In this document: positions 56,948-64,000 of the stretch, piece after piece
Layout of the letters: every line of letters begins with the position of its first letter
Position numbering within the stretch: position 1 is the first letter of the stretch
NCBI RefSeq assembly: GCF_022682495.2
Contig: NC_071395.1
Location: 58,047,242-58,111,241 of the forward strand
Length of the DNA: 64,000 nt
Reading direction: 5' to 3'
Source: Desmodus rotundus
Taxonomy: Eukaryota; Chordata; Mammalia; Chiroptera; Phyllostomidae
Notes under the pieces: model-generated
Seen by the model: only the letters and a program-made list of their open reading frames with translations
Databases searched by the model: none
Told to the model about the DNA's origin: nothing
Program-made: the position numbers and the translations under genes

Positions 56948-57650
56948 TCTTTATTTCTTTTTCTTGTCTGCTTGCTATGGCTGGCTAGGACTTCCAATAC
57001 TATGTTGAATAAAAGTGGTTTCCTTGTATATCTCATATCTCATACCTGTCTTGTTCCTTTTTCCTTAGAGGAAAAGCTTTCAGCTTTTCACAGTTGCTTA
57101 TGATGTTAGCTGTGGGTTTGTCGTGTATGGCCTTTATTATGGTGAAGTATGTTCCCTCCATGTCCACTTTGTTGGGAGTTTGTCATGAATGGATGTTGAA
57201 TTTTGTCAAATGCTTTTCTGCATCTATTGAGATGATCATATGATTTTTATCCTTAATTTTGTTAATATGGTATATCACATGCTTGGTTTTGGGGTGTCAT
57301 ACTATCCTTGCGTGTTGGAATAAGTCTGACTTGGTCATGGCGTATGATCCTTTTAACATACTGTTGAATTTGGTTTGCTGATATTTTGCTGAAGTTTTTG
57401 CATCTTTGCTCTTCTGGAATATTTTATTGTACATTTCTTACCCTATGGTGTCCTTGTCTTGTTTTAGTATCAGGGTAATGCTGGCCTAAAAAATGTATTT
57501 GGGAGTGCTTCCTTTTCTTATATTTTGGTAAACTTTGATAATAATTGTTTTTAATTCTTCTTTAAATGTTTGGTAGAATATACCAGTAAAGCCATCTGTT
57601 CCTGAACTTTTTTTGTTGGGTTATTGTAACTTTTTAATTTGAGGATTTCC

Positions 57651-58600
57651 ATTTGATTTTTTACGTATGTAATTTCTGTCTATGCATGGTCTCTATTTGA
57701 TGAATCATCATCATTATGCTTTTCTTTAACCTTTTAAACCCGGTTTCCTTTGATTCTTTGAATATTTACAATACTTCTTTGAAGTCTTTATCTGTTAAAT
57801 CCAATATCTGAATGCTTTCAAAAATGGATTCTATTGATTGTTTAGTTTAGTTTAGTTTTTTCCCCATGTATAGGTCACATTTAGGTTTCCTTGTATATCT
57901 TACTTTTTTGTTAGAAAACTTGGCATTTAAAAAAATATATATTGTGCAATTCTGGATTCTGATGTCCGTTCTCACCACAGTGTGGTGCTGTTGGTTTTTG
58001 GCAGTTGCCCAGACTGATTTGGCACAGTGTATCTCCACTGTGTGTGCAACATTTGTCATTTGCTCAGCCTTTTTATTTCTGTTTGCATTTGTTTTAATTT
58101 TTAAGCTTGGCTTGGCTCCAATGGGCTCTTCCTGCATCAGTGTAGCTGAGCGGTCAGCCGTCGATTAGCCAGAGGTTGTACTGAAACACCCTGTGCTGAG
58201 AAGACTCTGCCTCCAGTTTGTGTGGGACTTCAGGAATACTTTCAAAATTCATATGGTTTCAAAATCTGCCCCCACCTTTTTTTTTGAAACTTTGTTTCTG
58301 ATCTTAGAGGGGAGACATTGACGTTTTAAACCTTAGGGATGCAGTTACTTGTAAGTTTTTTATAAGGTAGGTCTTTTCTCAGATTGAAGAAATTTCCTTC
58401 TGTTTCCAGCTTGCTGGAAGTTTTAACATGAGTGAATGTTGAGTTTTGTCTGATTCTTTTTCTACATCTTTTGTGACACTCATACAGTTTTCCTTCTGTT
58501 TTTCTACCAGTGAGATACATTGATTAATTTTCAAATGTTAAACCAACCTCAGTCTCCTGGGATCAATACCACTTAATCAGGATATAATATTTTCTATATA
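57651..58600 (-). mobile_element. Old L1-like antisense sequence
   Basis: T-rich sequence with L1-antisense phrases, especially 58320-58600 (TTTCTACATCTTTTGTGACA near 58459, AAATGTTAAACCAACCTCAG near 58533). The part 57651-58320 is weaker and may belong to another repeat. No coding frame survives. Confidence 0.45.
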
Positions 58601-58841
58601 CAGTCATGTCTCGGTACTTGTTGGCTTCAGAACTTATAAAACCCTGTTCTTGTTACATTTTGACGGGAAAAAAATATTTTCAGCGCTTGACTCTTGCTCA
58701 GGACGTGTCGCACTTGCTAGAACTTGTGTGAATCATGACACTGCCCCTCAAGAGAAAATGCTTTGTCATTCTGTACTTGTTGGATTCGGCACTCATGATG
58801 AGTTCCAGAACGACTTAACGATGAGTACTGAGGTACCAATG
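58601..58841. mobile_element. Tc1/mariner-superfamily MITE flanked by TA
   Basis: A 241-bp insert in L1 sequence with similar inverted ends: left CAGTCATGTCTCGGTACTTG, right (reverse complement) CATTGGTACCTCAGTACTCA, sharing the CTCxGTACT core. TA lies directly outside both ends (58599-58600 and 58842-58843), the duplication made by Tc1/mariner/pogo enzymes. It has no coding capacity. Confidence 0.7.
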
Positions 58842-58843
58842 TA

Positions 58844-60330
58844 TTGTTAGATTTGATTTACTAATATTTTCATAAGGAATTCTGCATCTGTGTTACTAAG
58901 GGATACTGCTGTGTTATTATTTTCTTATAGTGTCCTTACTGGGTTTTGGAATAGGAGTTAGTGAACTGAATGGTCAAAGCATTTACTCTTGGCTCTAATC
59001 TTTGAAAGAGTTGGTGTACAATTGTTATTTTTTTATATGTTTACAGAATTTATCAGTGAAGCCACCTAAGCCATAGTTTTTTTCCCTCTATTGCCAGCTC
59101 TTTTTATTTTATTTTTTAAAGATTTTATTTATTTATTTTTAGAGAAAGGGAAAGGGAGGGAGAAAGAGAGGGAGAGAAACATCAAAGTGTGGTTACCTCT
59201 CACATGCCCCCTACTGGGGACCTGGCTTGCAACCCAGGCATGTGCCCTGACTGGGAATTGAACGGGCAACCCTTTGGTTCCCAGGCGGGCACTCAGTCCA
59301 CTGAGCCACACCAGCCAGGGCAAGAAACATAGACTGAAGAACCGACTTGTGGTTTTTTAATATTTTTTATTTTTTGTTTTCAACTTTATTGATTTCCACT
59401 TTTCCTTTTTTCTACTTTGGGTTTAATTTATAACTTTTTAAGATAGAAACTTAGATCACTGATTTTTAACCTTTCCAAAAAGTTTTCAGATACATGCATT
59501 GAGAGCAATAAATTTCCCTCTCATGACTGCTCTATTTGTATTCCATCATTTTTTGTGTATTATGTATTCAGTTTCATTCATTTCATGTATTTTGATATCC
59601 TTTATTTAGAATTGTTTAATTTCCAAATACTTGAGAATTTTCTAGTTAGCTTTGTTACTGACTTCTAGTTTCATTTCTTTGGGGACAAAGAATATACTCT
59701 GTATGATTTCAGTACTTGAAATTTATTGAGGCTTGTTATATTCTTTTTTTTTTTAGTGTTCTGAATACACTCGAAAAGAATGCATTCAACAGTTGGATGC
59801 TGTTTGTATAAATACCAATCAGGTTGAGTTGGTTAAGTAGTGTTGCTCAAAGTTTCTGTATTCTTTCTCATTATTTTTATCTTCTTGCTGTATCAACCAT
59901 AGAGAGAAATTTGTTGAAATGTACAGCTGTGATCGTCTGTTTCTCCTTTTTTAGTTATATCCATTTCTGCTTAGCGAATTTTGAGGTTCTGTTGTTAGAT
60001 ACATACCTAGTTAGTGTTGTTAAGTCTCTCTGATGTGCTGACCCTCTTGTTGTTATGCACGGTCCTCTTTATTCCTGGTAACACTTGTCTTAAAGTTTAC
60101 TTTTGGCATGATATGTCATCTTTCCAATCCCTTTGCTTTTGATGTGTCTGTGTCCTTATACTTCTCAGTGTCTCTTGTAATCAAGATATAGCTGAGTCTT
60201 GTTTCTTTACTCAGGCTGACAATCTGCTTTTTAATTAGAAAATTTAGTCCATTTTTATTTAGTATGATTACTAATATGGTTGTGTTTAATTCCATCATCT
60301 TACTGATTTATTTTCTGTTTATTTTGTTTG
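58844..60330 (-). mobile_element. Old L1 antisense sequence (split by a SINE)
   Basis: Continues the L1 flanking the MITE. Phrases such as ATAAATTTCCCTCTCATGAC near 59508 and TTCTTTGGGGACAAAGAATA near 59675 are typical of the antisense of old L1s. It is heavily decayed and interrupted at 59115-59321. Confidence 0.55.
59115..59321 (-). mobile_element. VES-type bat SINE, copy 10
   Basis: Minus-strand copy starting GCCCTGGCTGGTGTGGCTCA at 59321, with the conserved GTGCCCTGACTGGGAATTGA middle (plus strand) and an AAATAAATAAAT tail on the left. I could not define a target duplication. Confidence 0.92.
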
Positions 60331-60599
60331 ACCCTTTTTCCTTTGTTTTTCCAGCCCTGCTTCTACTTTTTTCCTCTTTTATTGACTTTTAGATATATCT
60401 GATGGTGTTATTAGTGGTTACTTTAGAGCCGTGCCATTCAGTTTCTTATCACATCAGTCACATTTCAGGTGTCCAGCAGCCACATGTGCCATATTGGACA
60501 GTACAGATCACTGCCAAAAGTTATATTTGTTCTCTAGAGATTAAGATCAGGATTTATTTTGAGTCAGAATCACCCAGAGTCAAGAGTGACTTTCTAGTC

Positions 60600-60790
60600 A
60601 GAAGATGCGTATTTCTGTTGTGAGTCCCCTACATCCTAGCTTTGTATCTGTGGGCAGATGTCCTACTGCTTTTAGCCTTAGGTGTCTTTTCCTAAACCAT
60701 GGGATAATCCTTCCTTCTCTTTCTGCTTCATGGAGTACTTGTGCAAGAGAAAACTGTAAAATAGTAAAGTGCTTTATAATATAAAGGCCC
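60600..60790 (+). mobile_element. MIR SINE fragment
   Basis: TCTGTGGGCAGATGTCCTAC, TTTTCCTAAACCATGGGATA and GAAAACTGTAAAATAGTAAAG follow the order of a plus-strand MIR, strongly diverged. It lies just upstream of SNAP47 exon 3. Confidence 0.5.
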
Positions 60791-60854
60791 ACATTTAAAA
60801 AAGGGTATTACAATTTGATTGACCCAGTTTTTTGTGTTTTGTTTGATCTTTCAG

Positions 60855-61345
60855 GTTGCTGACAGAACTGGAATCTCCTTCTTGGTGGCCCTTTAGCTTC
60901 AAGTTTTGGAAGATGTCATCTGACACAGAGTTCAGGGAAGGCTCCTCAGTGGCTAGTTCCAAAGCTCTTGGAAAGGAAGGGATAGTGATCAGAATTCCTG
61001 CTGTTATTTCCCAAAGAACAGAATCTCATGTTAAACCAGGAAGGCTCACCATCCTTGTTTCCGGGTTAGAAATCCATGACTCAAATTCTTTGCTTATACA
61101 CAGATTTGAGAGAGAAGATGTAGATGACATTAAGGTTCACACACGTTATGAAGTTAGCATCCGCCAGAGGTTCATCGGGAAGCCAGACATAGCTTTTCGT
61201 TTGATATCTGCCAGGATGCCAGAGGCGATCCCCATTTTGGAAATGCAGTTCAGCAAGAAGATCGAGTTTTTAGAAGATGCCGTGATACTCAGAAGCCCTG
61301 GAACCTCTTCCCCAGCAGAGAAGGGCCACTCAGTCTGGCAGGCAG
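60855..61345 (+). CDS. SNAP47: SNAP47 exon 3 (internal coding exon)
   Basis: Acceptor TCTTTCAG ends at 60854 and donor CAG|GTGAGT begins at 61346; 491 nt that join in phase to exon 2 (the split Arg codon AG|G at residue 167), taking the protein to residue 330 with one base left over. It reads LLTELESPSWWPF, then HVKPGRLTILVSGLEIHDSN, FEREDVDDIKVH and FIGKPDIAFRLISARMPEAI, the conserved second PH/GRAM-like middle domain of SNAP47. The remaining exons, with the second SNARE helix, lie outside the window. The exon is fully open and well conserved, so the gene appears functional despite 20.7 kb of repeat-rich intron before it. Confidence 0.95.
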
Positions 61346-62420
61346 GTGAGTGAGCATGAGCATTGCCCGTGCCCAGACCTCTGGCATCCCAGACATACCC
61401 AGCCTCCCTGGTGCTCCCTTAATCTGGTGCTTCCCTGGGAGCAGCTGCTGGTTCCAGCCCCTTAGCAACTGCCCACTTGTTTGCAAATCAAAATAACTTC
61501 AGACCATTTTCCTTAGTACTTGCCAACTGTGAATCTCAAGTCATTTCATTTTCCAAATAGGTCTGAAAGGGTTTGGGTGACCCTTTCAGAACAAAGGGAA
61601 AGTCTGAGTTAGGAGTTTTCATTCTCTTCCATCTGGGTTGAGAACCAGCACTTCAGGATCTTAACTGGAACCAGCCCTACCTACTCTGTTTTGTCTCCAT
61701 TCCCCCCACCCTGACTCAGCCTCACTCCTCTTTGCCTTCAGATTTGATTGAGGTCTTTCCAGACCACGTTCCAGGTGTGCCTTTAGGTGGGGAATCTTTG
61801 TAAACTGCAGTGTCGTGTGTGTGGTTTTAAGTGGCATCCGTGAGGAACTCAGAAAGCCTGGCTTCCCCTGGCAGTGAGCTTGCGGTGTCCTCTTGCAGGT
61901 CTGTAGGATGTGGAGGGTGTAGCCAGCGTGGCCAGTGGTGGCCAGTGGGGTCCAGTGGGAGGCAAGACATGCAGATATGCCACATGTCCACACATCTCGA
62001 GGTTCTTGGGTTCCAGCCTCCTCCCTAGCATAGGATAATTTGATGTTGTCCGACTTCTCAGTTTTGCCATTCTGCCAGGTGTTCTGTGCCATCTTGATGG
62101 TGTTTTTATTTCAATTTCTTTAATTGATTGAGAAATAGAGCATCAGGTGCTTATTTGCTTTTTAGCCCCACAGGTTTTTGCTCTGTGGATTGACTGTTTG
62201 GGTTTTCTGCGGTTTTTTTCACATTTGTTTTTTGTCTGATTTGCAGGAGTTCCTTACCTGTTCTAGATACTCATCCTGTATTGACCTGAGAGGCCAGTGC
62301 TCTCCCAGACCATCAGCCTCCATTGCAGAAATCTGTACTTTTTCCATGGTCAAGCCCACCATTTTCCCCTTTAACTTTGTTTTTGAGCCCTGTTTAAGAA
62401 ATCCCAAAGTCATAAAATAT
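61346..62420. other. SNAP47 intron 3, left part
   Basis: No repeat or gene recognised before HAL1 copy 3. An open frame at 61661-62092 (minus) has no recognisable motif. Confidence 0.4.
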
Positions 62421-62423
62421 TCT

Positions 62424-64000
62424 AATATTTTTTTAAAATATATTTATTGATTATGCTCTTACAGTTGTCCCATTCCCCCCCCCACTCCACTCCATCCTGC
62501 CCGCCCCCTCCCTCCCACATTCCCCCCCTATAGTTTATGTCCATGGGTCATACTTATAAGTTCTTTGGCTTCTACATTTCCTACACTATTCTTACCCTCC
62601 CCCTGTCTATTTTCCACCTATCATCTATGCTACTTATTCTCTGTACCTTCCCCCCACTCTCCCCCTCCCACTCCCCTATTGACAACCCTCCATGTGATCT
62701 CCATCTCTATGGTTCTGTTCCTGTTCTAGTTGTTTGCCTAGTTTGCTCTTGTTTTTGTTTTAGGTGTGGTCATTAATAACTGTGAGTTTGCTATCATTTT
62801 TACTGTTCATATTTTTGATATTCTTTTTCTTAGGTAAGTCCCTTTAACATTTCCAATAATAAGGGCTTGGTGATGATGAACTCCTTGAACTTGACCTTGT
62901 CTGAGAAGCACTCTGTCTTCCATTCCATTCTAAATGATAGCTTTGCTGGATAGAGTAATCTTGGATGTAGGTCCTTGCCTTTCATGACTTTGAATACTTC
63001 TTGCCAGCCCCTTCTTGCCTGTAAGGTCTCTTTGGAGAAATCAGCTGACAGTCTTGTGGGAACTCCTTTGTAGGTAACTGTGTCCTTTTCTCTTGCTGCT
63101 TCTAAGATTCTCTCCTTCTGTTTCACCTTGGGTAGTGTAATGATGATGTGCCTTGGTGTGTTCCTGCTTGGGTCCAGCTTCTTTGGGACTCTCTGAGCTT
63201 CCTGGACTTCCTGGAAGTGCATTTCCTTTGCCAGACTGGGGAAATTCTCCTTCATTATTTGTTCAAATAAGTTTTCAATTTTTTGTTCTTCCTCTTCTCC
63301 TTCTGGCACCCCTGTAATTCGGATGTTGGAACGTTTCGAGATGTCCTGGAGGTTCCTAAGCCTCTCCTCATTTTTCCAAGTTCTTGTTTCTTCATTCTTT
63401 TCTGGTGGGATGTTTCTTTCTTCCTTCTGGTCCACTCTGTTGATTTGAGTCCCAGTTTCCTTCGCATCACTATTGGTTCCCTGTACATTCTCCTTTGTTT
63501 CTCTTAGCATAGGCTTCATTTTTTCATCTAGTTTTCGAACAGATTCAACCAATTCTGTGAGCATCTTGATAACCAGTGTTTTGAACTGTGCATCCGATAG
63601 GTTGACTATCTCTTCGTCGCTTAGTTGTATTTTTTCTGGAGCTTTGAAGTGTTCTGTCATTTGGGCCTTTTTTTTTTTTTTTTTTTTTTGGTCTTGGCGC
63701 GGTTGCTAGTTTAAGGGGCGGAGCCTTAGGTGTTCACCAGGGTGGGGTAACGCTGGTGGCTGCGCTGTGACACTGTACGTGGGGGAGGGGCGGAGAGGGA
63801 GCAATGGCGCCCGCTTCACTCTCCTCCGGATTTCAATCCTCCACTCCGCTACCCACAATCAAACTGGGCCCCTCTGGTGCTGGTTCCCGAGTGGGTGGGC
63901 TTGTGCACACTCCTGGCCCCTGTGGGTCTCTCCAACGACCCCTCCCATGAGGCTGGGAGTCTCTCCTGCTGCTGCCCCAACCCCCACGGGCATTTTCAAT
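62424..64000 (-). mobile_element. HAL1 half-LINE, copy 3 (5' end outside window)
   Basis: A minus-strand half-LINE nearly identical in layout to copy 2: an A/T tail at 62424, a 3' UTR to 62829, ORF1 62830-63660, and a leader running past the right edge. The leader shares long blocks with copy 2, such as GGAGCCTTAGGTGTTCAC and GGCTGGGAGTCTCTCCTGCT. There is no ORF2 between ORF1 and the tail. Confidence 0.9.
62830..63660 (-). CDS. HAL1 ORF1, uninterrupted, L1 ORF1p-like RNA-binding protein
   Basis: An open frame of 276 residues, starting MTEHFKAPEKIQL. Residues about 20-105 are rich in Lys, Glu and Leu in the manner of the ORF1p coiled coil (VIKMLTELVESVRKLDEKM). From 112 (NIRITGVPEGEEEE) the RRM-like core follows, and from about 175 (TPRHIIITLPKVKQKERIL) the C-terminal domain with QARRGWQEVFKVMKGKD and LYPAKLSFRME. 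In L1, ORF1p trimers coat the RNA and are needed for retrotransposition. The stops found in copies 1 and 2 are absent. The element has no ORF2, so it would rely on an L1 enzyme in trans. It is a transposon gene, not a host gene; expression is unknown. Confidence 0.85.
   Translation of the reverse strand: MTEHFKAPEKIQLSDEEIVNLSDAQFKTLVIKMLTELVESVRKLDEKMKPMLRETKENVQGTNSDAKETGTQINRVDQKEERNIPPEKNEETRTWKNEERLRNLQDISKRSNIRITGVPEGEEEEQKIENLFEQIMKENFPSLAKEMHFQEVQEAQRVPKKLDPSRNTPRHIIITLPKVKQKERILEAAREKDTVTYKGVPTRLSADFSKETLQARRGWQEVFKVMKGKDLHPRLLYPAKLSFRMEWKTECFSDKVKFKEFIITKPLLLEMLKGLT

Larger units (their letters stand above)
56071..57650 (-). mobile_element. L1 ORF2 fragment (split by SINEs)
   Basis: The minus strand reads L1 ORF2 sequence, for example [21 protein letters not shown] near 56180-56120 and IEDTNKWKE. 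Farther right, GGTGTCATACTATCCTTGCG and ATCTATTGAGATGATCATAT (57226) are typical of the antisense of the reverse transcriptase region. It is full of stops and interrupted at 56413-56947 by SINEs and a pyrimidine tract. Confidence 0.78.

Overview
The window is nuclear DNA of a mammal, almost certainly a bat. Ten copies of a tRNA-derived SINE of the bat VES type (A-box-like start CCCTGGCTGGTGTGG, short C/T-rich tail) and three copies of a bat-style half-LINE (HAL1: an L1 ORF1 with no ORF2) are scattered through it. A yangochiropteran or vespertilionid-type bat is my inference from the SINE type. No bacterial or viral genome is present; all retroviral material is old, broken genomic copies.

Two real protein genes were identified. 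JMJD4 (minus strand, 29381 to 24588) is complete in six exons with GT/AG junctions and an intact 423-residue reading frame carrying the JmjC iron ligands. SNAP47 (plus strand) has its first two coding exons here (39631-40130 and 60855-61345), encoding about the first 330 residues; the C-terminal SNARE helix lies beyond the right edge. The two genes diverge from a CpG-rich segment around 29.3-30.0 kb, the same head-to-head arrangement known in human 1q42, so this is probably a shared bidirectional promoter. JMJD4 is a 2-oxoglutarate/iron hydroxylase whose known target is the translation termination factor eRF1. SNAP47 is a SNAP-25-like Qbc SNARE. They share a promoter region, not a known pathway.

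Layout: 0-4.6 kb is an old L1 (plus) interrupted by a roughly 1.5-kb LTR-like segment, then an older L1/HAL1-like relic and a VES SINE. 4.6-8.1 kb is AT-rich non-coding DNA with two SINEs. 8.1-9.6 kb is HAL1 copy 1, followed at 9.6-10.7 kb by an antisense retroviral LTR with a primer-binding-site-like sequence. 10.7-19.1 kb is mostly unassigned, with a MaLR-like LTR, a MIR, an L1 3' end and one exon-like open frame. 19.1-19.75 kb is a ferritin light chain retropseudogene. 20.7-21.33 kb is a degenerate telomere-like (CCCTAA) tract with a 142-bp higher-order period, followed by a GT-rich repetitive-looking stretch. 24.5-29.4 kb is JMJD4.

30-64 kb is SNAP47. Intron 1 holds a 19-21-bp minisatellite and a 213-bp hAT MITE with 8-bp target duplications. 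Intron 2 holds LTRs, HAL1 copy 2, a retroviral pol scrap, a mariner inserted in a Tigger element, antisense L1s, SINEs and a long pyrimidine tract. Intron 3 contains HAL1 copy 3, whose ORF1 is uninterrupted. Coordinates of old repeats are approximate because they were judged by eye.
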